Positions 26,167 through 34,283 of a stretch of 64,000 bases of DNA are shown piece after piece. The DNA comes from an uncultured Collinsella sp. (lineage in GTDB: Bacteria > Actinomycetota > Coriobacteriia > Coriobacteriales > Coriobacteriaceae): the NCBI GenBank assembly GCA_902488525.1, contig CABTWP010000002.1, forward strand, positions 18,487-82,486, given 5' to 3'. Positions within the stretch are counted from its first letter, which is position 1. The number at the start of each line of letters is the position of its first letter. The notes under the pieces are model-generated. The model did not search any database. It had not been told where the DNA came from and saw only the letters and a list, made by a program, of their open reading frames with translations. Both the position numbers and the translations under genes were made by a program.

Positions 26167-26208
26167 AAAACCTGCCAAAACAAACCTGTCCCTTTTTGGT
26201 AGGTTTTT
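26167..26208. repeat. ACCTGCCAAAACAAACC inverted repeat
   Basis: AAAACCTGCCAAAA (26167-26180) pairs with the inverted copy at 26193-26208 with one G-U position and ends in TTTTT. The left part plus AACCTGTCCC matches the arms of 22222-22319. It may also terminate transcription just before the glucokinase gene. Confidence 0.7.
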
Positions 26209-26261
26209 GCCTTGAGAGCGGTACCATACAGGCAATGTTTAAACGAGAAAGGTGGGCTCCC

Positions 26262-27215
26262 ATGGAACCTAAGCAGTACTACATCGGCATCGACGTCGGC
26301 GGCACTTCGGTTAAGGAGGGCCTGTTCGACGAGGACGGCAACCTGCTTGCCAAGGCCAGCGTGCCCACGCCTCCTATCGTTGACGCCGCGGGCTTTGCCG
26401 CGGTGACCGAGGCTATCGACCAGGTGGTCGCCAAGGCACAGATTCCGCGTGCCTTTGTGGCGGGCATTGGCCTGGCCGTTCCGTGTCCCATCCCGGCGTC
26501 GGGCGATGCCAAGGTCAAGGCCAACATTGCCATTAACCTGCCCGAGCTCAAGATCGCCATCCAGGAGCACTGCCCCGACGCGGTCGTTAAGTACGAGAAC
26601 GACGCCAACGCTGCTGCTATGGGCGAGGCCTGGCTCGGCTCTGCCAAGGGCGTACAGAACGTGGTGATGGTCACCATTGGTACCGGCGTGGGCGGCGGCG
26701 TTATCGTTAACGGCGACGTGGTATCGGGCGTTGTGGGTGCTGGCGGCGAGATTGGCCACATGTGCCTGAACCCGGCCGAGGAGCGCACCTGCGGCTGCGG
26801 CGGCCATGGCCACCTGGAGCAGTATTCCAGCGCCACCGGCGTGGTGAGCAACTACCTTGCCGAGTGCAAGAAGGCGGGCGTCGAGCCCATCGAGCTGACC
26901 GGCCCCTCCGATTCCAAGGACGTGTTCCAGGCTTGTCGCGAGGGCGACAAGCTCGCGCTGGCCGCGGCCGATACCATGGCCGACTATCTCGGCCGCGCAC
27001 TGGCGCTTATTGCCAACGTGGTTGATCCCGAGATGTTCCTCATCGGCGGCGGCGCCTCCGCCTCGGCCGATGTCTACCTCGACAAGGTTCGCGAGCACTT
27101 TAAGCAGTACGCGCTTTCCGCCTCGCGCGAGACGCCCATTAAGGTTGCTTCGCTCGGAAACGACGCCGGCATCATCGGTGCTGCCTACGTAGCCCTGCGC
27201 GCTGCCGGTAAATAG
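26262..27215 (+). CDS. ROK-family glucokinase
   Basis: Sugar kinase of 317 residues, probably converting glucose released by the adjacent glucosidase to glucose 6-phosphate. The N-terminal phosphate loop is IDVGGTSVK, the catalytic Asp is in ENDANAA, and TIGTGVGGG follows. The ROK zinc motif is present as CGCGGHGHLEQY. The ATG at 26262 places IDVGGT at the usual position and has AAAGGTGG upstream. It is 241 bases from the PTS operon, behind a terminator, so it probably has its own promoter. Confidence 0.92.
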   Translation: MEPKQYYIGIDVGGTSVKEGLFDEDGNLLAKASVPTPPIVDAAGFAAVTEAIDQVVAKAQIPRAFVAGIGLAVPCPIPASGDAKVKANIAINLPELKIAIQEHCPDAVVKYENDANAAAMGEAWLGSAKGVQNVVMVTIGTGVGGGVIVNGDVVSGVVGAGGEIGHMCLNPAEERTCGCGGHGHLEQYSSATGVVSNYLAECKKAGVEPIELTGPSDSKDVFQACREGDKLALAAADTMADYLGRALALIANVVDPEMFLIGGGASASADVYLDKVREHFKQYALSASRETPIKVASLGNDAGIIGAAYVALRAAGK

Positions 27216-27216
27216 C

Positions 27217-27267
27217 TGGTGCAAGGGGGACAGGTTACATTGCACCAACATGGTGCAAAAGGGACAG
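27217..27267. repeat. GGGACAGG-headed repeat, TTGCACCA type
   Basis: A perfect 8+3+8 dyad of TTGCACCA and TGGTGCAA at 27240-27258. It is preceded by GGGGGACAGGTT and another TGGTGCAA (27217-27224), and followed by AAGGGACAG. It belongs with the element at 16840-16886. Confidence 0.8.
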
Positions 27268-27383
27268 CCTTGGCCCCCGTGCCTGCGCCCCAAAATATGC
27301 CGTGGCCCTTCCGTCTGCGAAGGCTCGGCATCGGCGTGCTACCATAGCTACGTCCAAGTACACATATCAAGTGGAGGATATCC

Positions 27384-28307
27384 ATGGCAAACGTTCTTGT
27401 CTTTGGTCACCAGAACCCCGATAACGACGCCATCATGAGCGCCGTCGTCCTGTCCCAGCTGCTCAACCAGGTTGAGTATGCCGGCAACACCTACGAGGCC
27501 TGCGCCCTTGGTCAGCTTCCGGCCGAGTCCGCCAAGCTGCTCGCCGACGCCGGCATCGCCGAGCCCCGCGTGATCGAGTCCGTCGAGGCTGGTCAGCTCG
27601 TCGTCCTCACCGACCACAACGAGTCTGCCCAGTCCGTCGCCGGCCTTAAGGACGCCACGGTCTTTGGCGTTGTCGATCATCACCGCATCGGCGACTTCGA
27701 GACCGCCGGCCCGCTGCACTACATCTGCCTGCCCTGGGGCTCCAGCTGCACCATCGTCACCAAGCTCGCCGGCGTGCTCGGCGTTGAGCTTTCCGACGTC
27801 CAGGCCAAGCTGCTGCTCTCGGCCATGATGACCGACACGCTCATGCTCAAGAGCCCCACCACCACCGATGTCGACCGCGCCGTCGCCGCCAAGCTCGGCG
27901 AGCAGGTGGGCGTCGACCCGGTCAAGTTTGGCATGGAGGTCTTCCTCACCCGTCCGTCTGGCTCCTTCACCGCAGCCGAGATGGTCGGCAACGACATCAA
28001 GATGTTCGAGCCTGCCGGCAAGAAGCTGCTCATCGGCCAGTACGAGACTGTCGACAAGACTCGCGCACTCGGCATGATCGACGAGATTCGCGAGGCCATG
28101 CGCGCCTACGCCGCCGAGAAGGGTGCCGACGGCATCGTCCTGTGCATCACTGACATCATGGAGGAGGGCTCGCAGGTCCTGCTCGAGGGCGAGACCGAGG
28201 CTGCTCAGAAGGGCCTGGGCATTGCCGACGAGCACGACGGCGTCTGGATGCCGGGCGTCCTCTCCCGTAAGAAGCAGGTCGCTGCCCCCATCATGGCCGC
28301 CTGCTAG
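27384..28307 (+). CDS. ppaC: manganese-dependent inorganic pyrophosphatase
   Basis: Family II pyrophosphatase of 307 residues, which hydrolyses pyrophosphate to drive biosynthesis. DHH-family motifs are clear: FGHQNPDNDA near the N-terminus, the VVDHHRIGDF motif, and MMTDTLMLKSPTTT. The C-terminal DHHA2 domain ends with GVLSRKKQVAAP, whose Arg-Lys-Lys binds substrate. The length matches the family. GGAGG is eight bases before the ATG. Single gene with its own terminator. Confidence 0.96.
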   Translation: MANVLVFGHQNPDNDAIMSAVVLSQLLNQVEYAGNTYEACALGQLPAESAKLLADAGIAEPRVIESVEAGQLVVLTDHNESAQSVAGLKDATVFGVVDHHRIGDFETAGPLHYICLPWGSSCTIVTKLAGVLGVELSDVQAKLLLSAMMTDTLMLKSPTTTDVDRAVAAKLGEQVGVDPVKFGMEVFLTRPSGSFTAAEMVGNDIKMFEPAGKKLLIGQYETVDKTRALGMIDEIREAMRAYAAEKGADGIVLCITDIMEEGSQVLLEGETEAAQKGLGIADEHDGVWMPGVLSRKKQVAAPIMAAC

Positions 28308-28326
28308 GTTTAGTTGACCAAACGCC

Positions 28327-28366
28327 ACGACCGGATCGCGGAAGCCCCGCGCTCCGGTCGTTTTTT
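28327..28366 (+). terminator. intrinsic terminator after ppaC
   Basis: A 9-bp stem (28327-28335 with 28353-28361) followed by TTTTTT, about 20 bases past the stop. Confidence 0.9.
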
Positions 28367-28476
28367 GTGCACGGCGCCGCGTCGTCTCTTGGATAGGCGC
28401 GCCCGTGCCGTTGAGCAAATAATGTTCAACCTGTGGTTCCGCTTTTCGGCCACGCCTGCGTGCCTGTCGTGCAGGG

Positions 28477-28568
28477 TAGGCTAGATGCAAGCGTAATACG
28501 TTAGAGCGCGGCACCGCCACTTGGGCGGGCCGTGCTTTTTTAAGACGGGAGCTTTCCCGTGAAAGGAG
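28477..28568 (+). promoter_or_regulatory. structured nhaA leader with terminator-like hairpin
   Basis: A GC-rich hairpin (about 28506-28535) followed by six T (28536-28541) lies only 34 bases before the nhaA ATG. A second small stem, ACGGGA/TCCCGT (28545-28550 with 28555-28560), abuts the ribosome-binding site AAAGGAG. A terminator in this position suggests attenuation, possibly by an ion-sensing RNA, but no known class is recognised with confidence. Confidence 0.45.
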
Positions 28569-28574
28569 CCGCCC

Positions 28575-29933
28575 ATGGCAGCACCCGAGCAGCTGTTTAA
28601 CGTTCGTGAGCGCAAGCGTTTTGAGCGCCACGACATTTGGGAGCGCATCACCGAGAACGGCACGATTTCCGCCGCCGTCATGGTCTTCGCCGCCATCGCC
28701 GCCGTCATTTGCGCCAACACCGATGCCTACGAGGCCATCCATCACTTTTTGGAGACCCCGCTGTATGTGGGTCTGGGCAACCTTACGGCCGGTCTTACCG
28801 TTGAGCTTTTCGTCAACGACTTCCTCATGGCGATCTTCTTTTTGTTGGTGGGCATTGAGCTTAAGTACGAGATGACGGTCGGCGAGCTCAAGAACCCGCG
28901 CCAGGCTATGCTTCCCATGCTGGCGGCCGTGGGCGGCGTCGTCGTTCCCGCCTGCATCTATCTGATCTTTAACCATGCCGGCGCGCACAACGGCTGGGCC
29001 ATTCCCATGGCAACCGATATTGCCTTTGCGCTGGGCGTGCTGTCGCTTTTGGGCAACCGCGTGCCCAACGGCGTGCGCGTGTTCTTCTCGACGCTCGCCA
29101 TCGCCGACGACCTCATCTCCATCGCCGCCATCGCCATCTTCTACGGTCAGAGCCCCAATCCGTTTTGGTTGGGCGCCGCCGCGCTTGTGACCTGTGCGCT
29201 CGTGTGGCTCAACAAGACGCAGCATTATCGCCTTGCCCCGTATTCGGTACTGGGCCTGCTGTTGTGGTTCTGCATGTTCAAGAGCGGCGTGCACGCTACG
29301 CTTGCTGGCGTCATCCTGGCCTTCACCATCCCGGCCAAGTGCGGTGTTAAGCTTGATGGTCTCACCGATTGGCTGGGCGAGTGCTTGCCGCTGCTCGATG
29401 ACCGCTACGACGACGAGGCGCACATCCTGGGCCAGCATGACTTTACCGTCTCGACCACCAAAGTCGAGCGCGTCATGCACCGCGTGACCCCGCCGCTCAT
29501 CCGCATGGAGCGCCTGATCTCCACGCCGGTCAACTTTGTGATCCTGCCGATCTTCGCGTTCGTCAACGCACAGGTTCGCCTGGTGGGCGTGGACATGAGC
29601 ACGCTACTCACCGACCCGGTGACGCTCGGCGTGTACTTTGGCATGCTGCTGGGCAAGCCGATCGGCATCTTTGGCATGACGTTCGCCCTGGTCAAGCTCA
29701 AGGCCTGCGAGCTGCCGCACAATGTCAACTGGCATATGATTGCCGGCGTGGGCATTCTGGGCGGTATCGGCTTTACCATGTCGATTCTCATCAGCGGCCT
29801 CGCCTTCCCGACGGCCCAGTTTGAGGTTCTGGCCGCCAAGGCCGCTATTCTCGCCGGCTCTGTCACCGCGGCCGTACTTGGCATGATCTACATGAGTGTG
29901 ATCTGCAAGCACCCCGCGCCCAAGAACGAGTAG
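28575..29933 (+). CDS. nhaA: Na+/H+ antiporter NhaA
   Basis: Membrane antiporter of 452 residues with about twelve helices, exporting sodium in exchange for protons. The substrate-site motifs are present: ATDIAFALG (Asp of helix 4-5) and LAIADDLISI with the paired Asp residues that bind Na+ in E. coli NhaA. The C-terminal half carries GVHATLAGV and GKPIGIFGM. An insertion after helix 8 (about 265-310, acidic and His-containing) makes it somewhat longer than the 388-residue E. coli protein. AAAGGAG precedes the ATG. Confidence 0.96.
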   Translation: MAAPEQLFNVRERKRFERHDIWERITENGTISAAVMVFAAIAAVICANTDAYEAIHHFLETPLYVGLGNLTAGLTVELFVNDFLMAIFFLLVGIELKYEMTVGELKNPRQAMLPMLAAVGGVVVPACIYLIFNHAGAHNGWAIPMATDIAFALGVLSLLGNRVPNGVRVFFSTLAIADDLISIAAIAIFYGQSPNPFWLGAAALVTCALVWLNKTQHYRLAPYSVLGLLLWFCMFKSGVHATLAGVILAFTIPAKCGVKLDGLTDWLGECLPLLDDRYDDEAHILGQHDFTVSTTKVERVMHRVTPPLIRMERLISTPVNFVILPIFAFVNAQVRLVGVDMSTLLTDPVTLGVYFGMLLGKPIGIFGMTFALVKLKACELPHNVNWHMIAGVGILGGIGFTMSILISGLAFPTAQFEVLAAKAAILAGSVTAAVLGMIYMSVICKHPAPKNE

Positions 29934-30026
29934 GCGCGTAGAAACAGACGCCAGAGCCTGCTCGAGCGCGTGTAAAACGCGGTTTTGAGTGGTACTTGCC
30001 ACCTGCCGGACACGCCAGTGGTCAAA

Positions 30027-30062
30027 AAACGCCGTTTGTGAGTACTGTCACAAACGGCGTTT
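30027..30062. terminator. hairpin after nhaA, inside element A
   Basis: A perfect 15-bp stem (30027-30041 with 30048-30062) with a 6-base loop, about 95 bases past the nhaA stop. The A run on its left favours termination on the minus strand; on the plus strand CATTTT follows. Confidence 0.6.
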
Positions 30063-30164
30063 CATTTTAGGTGCGGAAAATAATGTACAAATCTATTCTG
30101 TCTGTGCATTAACGATTGCGTGGCTGGACGAAAAATGCTGATGCATCCTTCCAAAACCGGACAC

Positions 30165-30187
30165 AAAAGGCCAAGACTGGCCTTTTT
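30165..30187 (+). terminator. intrinsic terminator inside element A
   Basis: AAAAGGCCA pairs with TGGCCTTTT (30165-30173 with 30178-30186) around a 4-base loop, followed by another T. The stem also reads as a terminator on the minus strand. Confidence 0.6.
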
Positions 30188-30250
30188 AATTCAAAATCGC
30201 TGTTACTAAAAAAGTAACAGTACTCATATTTGCTATTTTTTGACCACAGG

Positions 30251-30263
30251 CCCCAATGACTAG
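30251..30263. repeat. partial ATGACTAG repeat unit
   Basis: CCCCAATGACTAG, identical to the core of the unit at 5522-5536, abuts the right end of element A and the stop codon of the small minus-strand gene. Confidence 0.6.
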
Positions 30264-30265
30264 GT

Positions 30266-30520
30266 TTATTCCACGGTGCCGTAGATGGCGCCCCAGCCGT
30301 GGGCGGCCAAGGCGGAGTTGAGCTGGTCGCAAAGCGATTGGCGGTCGTAGTAGCCGGGCGGCAAAAGGTTCACGATTTCCATAAGGTCGGGTGTCAGGTC
30401 CAAGATCTCGGCCTGCACGATGAGATCCAGGCGGTCGATGGCGTGGCGGTCGTAAAACAGTCCGTCGACCAGGCGCTGAAGGTCGCCGAATTCCTCGGCC
30501 TGGAACGATCCGTACTCCAT
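30266..30520 (-). CDS. small acidic protein, unknown
   Basis: Predicted cytoplasmic protein of 84 residues, not recognised. AAGGAGG lies six bases before the ATG, a strong sign that it is translated. The sequence is largely helical (GDLQRLVDGLFYDRHAIDRL, then a VNLLPPGYYDRQSLCDQLNS segment), with no signal peptide or membrane helix. It is divergent from the aminotransferase gene across 149 bases. Confidence 0.65.
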   Translation of the reverse strand: MEYGSFQAEEFGDLQRLVDGLFYDRHAIDRLDLIVQAEILDLTPDLMEIVNLLPPGYYDRQSLCDQLNSALAAHGWGAIYGTVE

Positions 30521-30669
30521 AGTGCCTCCTTGGGCGCTTCATGCCGGCATGCGCGGCGATTCGTAATTCATTGCGATGGACTTAATCTATCACGGCTTCA
30601 TAACGTTGCGACGGTGGCGGTCTATACTTAGAAGAATTGCAACGTACCGCTTCGTGAAAGGTCGCACCC

Positions 30670-31974
30670 ATGCAGACGATCTACCAGAAGATGGAAACCA
30701 CCGAACTCGATGCCGCCATCGAGGCGCTCAAAGCCGAGGTCGCCGAGGTCAAGGCCAAGGGCCTGGCGCTCGACATGGCCCGCGGCAAGCCGTCGCCCTC
30801 CCAGGTGGACATCTCTCGACCCATGCTCGATATCCTCAATGCCGATGCCGATCTGCACGACGGCAATGTCGACTGCTCCAACTACGGCTGCTTTGAGGGC
30901 ATTCCCTCGGCACGCAAGCTGGCGGGGGAGTTCCTGGGTTGCCCCGCCGAGCAGACGCTCGTGCTGGGTTCGTCGAGCTTGCTGATCGAGCACGATATTG
31001 CCGGTATGTTCTGGCGTTGCGGCTCGTGCGGCAGCGAGCCCTGGGAGGCTTATGAGGCCGCGCACGACGGCAAGAAGGTCAAGTTCCTGTGCCCCGTTCC
31101 CGGCTACGACCGCCACTTTGGCATCACCGCCGATCTGGGTATCGAGAACGTCCCCGTCGCGATGACCGACAACGGCCCCGACATGGACGAGGTCGAGCGC
31201 CTGGTTGCCGCCGACGACTCCATCAAGGGTATCTGGTGCGTGCCCAAGTATTCCAACCCCACGGGCATTACCTTTAGCGAGGACACCGTGCGTCGCCTGG
31301 TCGAGATGCCCACGGCCGCGCCCGATTTCCGCATCTTCTGGGACAACGCCTACTGCGTGCACGACCTGTACGACGAGACCGACGAGCTCGCCAATATCTT
31401 CGACCTCGCTCGCGCGGCGGGCACCGAGGATCGCGTGGTGGCCTTCGCCTCGACGTCCAAGATCACCTTCCCGGGCGCCGGTATCGGCTTTATCGGTGCG
31501 AGCCCCGCGGTCATCGCCGAGTTCTCCAAGCGCCTGAAGGCCGGCCTCATCAGCGCCGACAAGCTCAACCAGCTGCGTCACGTGCGCTTCCTTCCCACCA
31601 TCGAGGCGGTCAAGGAGCACATGAAAAAGCATGCCGAGTTCTTGCGCCCGCGCTTTGAGGCCGTCGAGCGCAAGCTCACCGAGGGCTTGGGCGACACGGG
31701 CTGCGCCACCTGGACGCATCCCCGCGGCGGCTACTTTGTAAGCTTCGATGGTCCCGAGGGCTCGGCCCAAAAGGTCGCCGCGCTCTGCGCCGACCTGGGC
31801 GTCAAGCTCACGCCGGCCGGTGCTACCTGGCCCTATGGCAAGGACCCGCGCGATACCAACATCCGCATCGCGCCGAGCTATCCCACGGTCGAGGACCTGG
31901 AGGCCGCGCTCGATGTGCTGGTGCTGGCCGTTAAGCTTGTCGCTGCCGAGCTCGCGCGTGCCGAGCGCGCCTAA
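30670..31974 (+). CDS. aspartate aminotransferase, MocR-like fold type I
   Basis: PLP-dependent aminotransferase of 434 residues. It belongs to the unusual aspartate aminotransferase group (Pfam Aminotran_MocR) rather than the classical AspC family, judging from MARGKPSPSQVD near the N-terminus, SNYGCFEGIPSARKL, IWCVPKYSNPTG and WDNAYCVHDLY. The PLP Lys is in ASTSKITFPGAGIGF. It should interconvert aspartate and oxaloacetate with glutamate and 2-oxoglutarate. AAAGG precedes the ATG and TATACT (30623-30628) may be the -10 box. Confidence 0.88.
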   Translation: MQTIYQKMETTELDAAIEALKAEVAEVKAKGLALDMARGKPSPSQVDISRPMLDILNADADLHDGNVDCSNYGCFEGIPSARKLAGEFLGCPAEQTLVLGSSSLLIEHDIAGMFWRCGSCGSEPWEAYEAAHDGKKVKFLCPVPGYDRHFGITADLGIENVPVAMTDNGPDMDEVERLVAADDSIKGIWCVPKYSNPTGITFSEDTVRRLVEMPTAAPDFRIFWDNAYCVHDLYDETDELANIFDLARAAGTEDRVVAFASTSKITFPGAGIGFIGASPAVIAEFSKRLKAGLISADKLNQLRHVRFLPTIEAVKEHMKKHAEFLRPRFEAVERKLTEGLGDTGCATWTHPRGGYFVSFDGPEGSAQKVAALCADLGVKLTPAGATWPYGKDPRDTNIRIAPSYPTVEDLEAALDVLVLAVKLVAAELARAERA

Positions 31975-32025
31975 CGCGCGGCTTCCCGTACTATCCGCAC
32001 CTTCGATACGTAAAGGAGCATATAC

Positions 32026-32340
32026 ATGGATTTGGGTATTTCCACCAACCCCACGCCAGAGCTCTACACCATTAAGGTAACCGGCGAGATCGATATCTCT
32101 AACGCCGATAGCCTGCGCAATGCCATCGACCTGGCGCTCGAGCAGCCCACTGAGGCCGTTGAGCTCGATTTTGCCCAGGTGAGCTACATCGATTCAACGG
32201 GCATTGGCGTGCTCGTGGGCGCCGCGCACCACGCGGTCGACCACGGCAAGCGTTTTAGCTGCACCAATGTGCAGCCCCCGGTAATGCGCGTGGTTCAGCT
32301 GTTGGGTGTCGACCAGGAGATTTCGATCACCGCTGCATAA
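32026..32340 (+). CDS. STAS-domain anti-sigma-factor antagonist
   Basis: Single STAS domain of 104 residues, like SpoIIAA/RsbV. Strand order and the DSTGIGVLVG phosphorylation loop are clear; the Ser at about residue 57 would be the switch. Such proteins bind a kinase-type anti-sigma factor. No anti-sigma factor or sigma factor is adjacent, so its partners must be elsewhere. AAAGGAG precedes the ATG; it is 51 bases after the aminotransferase gene and may be co-transcribed. Confidence 0.88.
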   Translation: MDLGISTNPTPELYTIKVTGEIDISNADSLRNAIDLALEQPTEAVELDFAQVSYIDSTGIGVLVGAAHHAVDHGKRFSCTNVQPPVMRVVQLLGVDQEISITAA

Positions 32341-32388
32341 TCTTTGCCCCCAAAAGGGCGTGCCGTTGGCATATGTTTGTGATGCGCT

Positions 32389-32417
32389 CGGACGTTTTGG
32401 CGTCCGGGCGCTATACT
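32389..32417 (+). promoter_or_regulatory. probable tatA promoter region with dyad
   Basis: CGGACG-TTTTGG-CGTCCG (32389-32406) is followed by TATACT (32412-32417). The dyad would overlap the -35 region, so it could be an operator. No good -35 box is visible. Confidence 0.35.
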
Positions 32418-32492
32418 TGACCGAATGAATAGACGAGTTCCGGCCGAATGGCGCGGTGCGGGCTCGACTCACATCGAGCCTTGGAGGTATGT

Positions 32493-33074
32493 GTGTTTGG
32501 TATTGGAGAGGGTGAGCTCGCGATCATCGTGGTCTTCGGCTTTTTGCTGTTTGGCCCGGACAAGCTCCCGCAGATGGGCCGCACGATCGGCCGTGCCATC
32601 CGTCAGTTCCGCGAGACGCAGGAAAAGATGACGGCTGTTGTTCAGTCTGAGATTATCGATCCGGTAAGCGAGGCCGCTTCGGCACCGGTCAAGCCCAAGA
32701 AGACTGCCGTCGATGACGATTCCGATGCGGACAAGGATGCCGCCGAGACGGCAGCGCCCGCCAAGAAGGAGACCTTTGCCGAGCGCCGTGCCCGCCTTGC
32801 TGCCGAGAAGGCCGCGAGCGAGGCTGCCGCCGAGGGCGAGGGTGCTGCTGAGGAGGCCGAGGGTGCCGAGCCTGCCGCTGCCGCCGAGCCTGTCGTCGAG
32901 CCCGAGCCTGCTGCAGAACCGGAGCCCGAGCCCGAGCCGGTAGAGCCCACGACGGCCGACCTCTACGCCCGTCGTCCCCGCAAGCGCAAGGCCGTCGTCG
33001 ACCAGCTCGCCCGCGAGCTCGAGGCCGAGGACGACGCCGCTGCCGCCGACGCCTCGAAGGGAGGCGATGAGTAA
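32493..33074 (+). CDS. tatA: twin-arginine translocase subunit TatA/B
   Basis: Tat pore subunit of 193 residues. It begins VFGIGEGELAIIVVFGFLLF, one N-terminal membrane helix, followed by the FGP hinge and an amphipathic helix (LPQMGRTIGRAIRQFRETQ). The rest (about 55-193) is an Ala/Glu/Pro-rich, strongly acidic tail, much longer than in the roughly 90-residue E. coli TatA, more like TatB in length. The start is GTG at 32493 with TTGGAGG five bases before; there is no ATG nearby in frame. Its stop overlaps the tatC start. Confidence 0.9.
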   Translation: MFGIGEGELAIIVVFGFLLFGPDKLPQMGRTIGRAIRQFRETQEKMTAVVQSEIIDPVSEAASAPVKPKKTAVDDDSDADKDAAETAAPAKKETFAERRARLAAEKAASEAAAEGEGAAEEAEGAEPAAAAEPVVEPEPAAEPEPEPEPVEPTTADLYARRPRKRKAVVDQLARELEAEDDAAAADASKGGDE

Positions 33075-33865
33075 TGCCTATCGGACCTGCGCGCATGCCG
33101 CTCTTCGATCACCTGGGAGAGCTCCGTCGCCGCCTGACTATCGTGGTCGTGTCGGTGTTTGCCGCCGCCATCGTGCTGTATTTCGCCACGCCCGTGGTGC
33201 TCGACATCCTGGAAGACCCCATCCGCTCCTTTGTGCCGGACGGTAAGTTCTACATCACCACCACGCTCGGCGGCTTTGGCCTGCGCTTCTCGCTGGCCAT
33301 CAAGATGGCCGTGGTCATGTGCACGCCCATGATCATCTGGCAGATTCTAGCATTTTTCCTGCCGGCGCTGCGTCCCAACGAGCGCAAATGGGTCGTGCCC
33401 ACGGTGCTCGCCTCGACGGTGCTGTTCTTCCTGGGCGCCATCTTCTGCTATTTCATCATCATCCCGGCGGGCTTTGAGTGGCTTATCGGCGAGACCTCGG
33501 CCGTCGCCACGGCGCTGCCCGACCTGGAGAACTACGTCAACATGGAGCTGCTCTTTATGATCGGCTTTGGCGTGGCGTTTGAGCTGCCGCTTATCATCTT
33601 CTACCTGTCCGTCTTCCACATCGTGTCCTACGCGGCCTTCCGCGGCGCCTGGCGCTACGTGTACGTGGGCCTGCTTGTGGGCTCGGCTGTGATTACGCCC
33701 GACGGCTCGCCCGTTACGCTGGGCCTCATGTATGGTGCCCTGCTCTCGCTCTACGAGATTTCGCTCGCCATTGCCCGCGTGGTCATTACCGCGCGCGAGG
33801 GCAAGGAGGGCTTGTTTGTGAGCCGTCTGGACCTGTTCTCGGACGATGAGGACGACGAGGAGTAA
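33074..33865 (+). CDS. tatC: twin-arginine translocase subunit TatC
   Basis: Six-helix membrane receptor of 263 residues that recognises twin-arginine signal peptides. The N-terminal PLFDHLGELRRRL is the family signature, and the conserved FELPLIIFYLS and SAVITPDGSPVT segments follow. The C-terminus is an acidic tail (DDEDDEE). The ATG overlaps the tatA stop (TAATG). Folded redox enzymes such as hydrogenases are usual substrates, which fits the hypA-hypB genes next in line. Confidence 0.95.
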   Translation: MPIGPARMPLFDHLGELRRRLTIVVVSVFAAAIVLYFATPVVLDILEDPIRSFVPDGKFYITTTLGGFGLRFSLAIKMAVVMCTPMIIWQILAFFLPALRPNERKWVVPTVLASTVLFFLGAIFCYFIIIPAGFEWLIGETSAVATALPDLENYVNMELLFMIGFGVAFELPLIIFYLSVFHIVSYAAFRGAWRYVYVGLLVGSAVITPDGSPVTLGLMYGALLSLYEISLAIARVVITAREGKEGLFVSRLDLFSDDEDDEE

Positions 33866-33871
33866 ATCGGT

Positions 33872-34228
33872 ATGCACGAGGTTGGCATTGTCAACGGCAT
33901 ACTCGATACAGTGATTCGCGCGGCGCGTGGGGCGGGGGCCTCGCGCGCCGTTTTGGTAACGCTGCGTATCGGGGATATGACCGAAGTTGTGCGCGAGGCG
34001 CTCGACTTTGCGTGGGAGACATTTCGCGATGAGGACCCGCTCACGCGAGGCTGCGAGCTTGCCGTGGAGGAAGTCCATCCACAAAGCGAGTGTCTGGACT
34101 GCGGGGAGGTCTTTGAGCACGATCGCTTCCATTGCCGCTGTCCCCAATGTGGCGGCGCCAACGTGCGCCTGCTGCACGGCCGCGAACTCGACATCGCAAG
34201 TATCGAAATCGAAACCCCCGACGATTAG
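33872..34228 (+). CDS. hypA: hydrogenase nickel chaperone HypA
   Basis: Nickel-insertion protein of 118 residues. The N-terminal MHE supplies the nickel-binding His2. The zinc site has two Cys pairs, CLDCG and CRCPQCG, with the usual spacing. It works with HypB to load nickel into [NiFe] hydrogenase or urease. Seven bases separate it from tatC. No hydrogenase structural genes lie in the window. Confidence 0.93.
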   Translation: MHEVGIVNGILDTVIRAARGAGASRAVLVTLRIGDMTEVVREALDFAWETFRDEDPLTRGCELAVEEVHPQSECLDCGEVFEHDRFHCRCPQCGGANVRLLHGRELDIASIEIETPDD

Positions 34229-34283
34229 CCCATCAGCCACCTGGGGACGGGGTATAAAGGGGCAAAAGTAAGGAGCGCTGAGT

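Larger units (their letters stand above)
30018..30247. mobile_element. MITE-like element A with terminal inverted repeats
   Basis: The left end (30018-30051) and the inverted right end (30200-30247) share GTGGTCAAAAAA, then a variable CG/AAA segment, then TGAGTACTGT(C/T)AC. The same ends in the same inverted arrangement bound a 215-bp element at 44548-44762. The interiors of the two elements are unrelated and A+T-rich. No reading frame for a transposase fits inside. Confidence 0.6.
29934..30265. other. intergenic region holding a MITE-like element
   Basis: 332 bases between convergent nhaA and a small minus-strand gene. Nearly all of it is the inverted-repeat element at 30018-30247, which includes two hairpins able to terminate transcription. 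It is clearly richer in A+T than the neighbouring genes. Confidence 0.6.

Noticed and set aside
27348..29480. A 710-codon minus-strand open frame opposite ppaC and nhaA
   Set aside because: It spans two well-recognised plus-strand genes and their terminator, with no ribosome-binding site or protein-like motifs.
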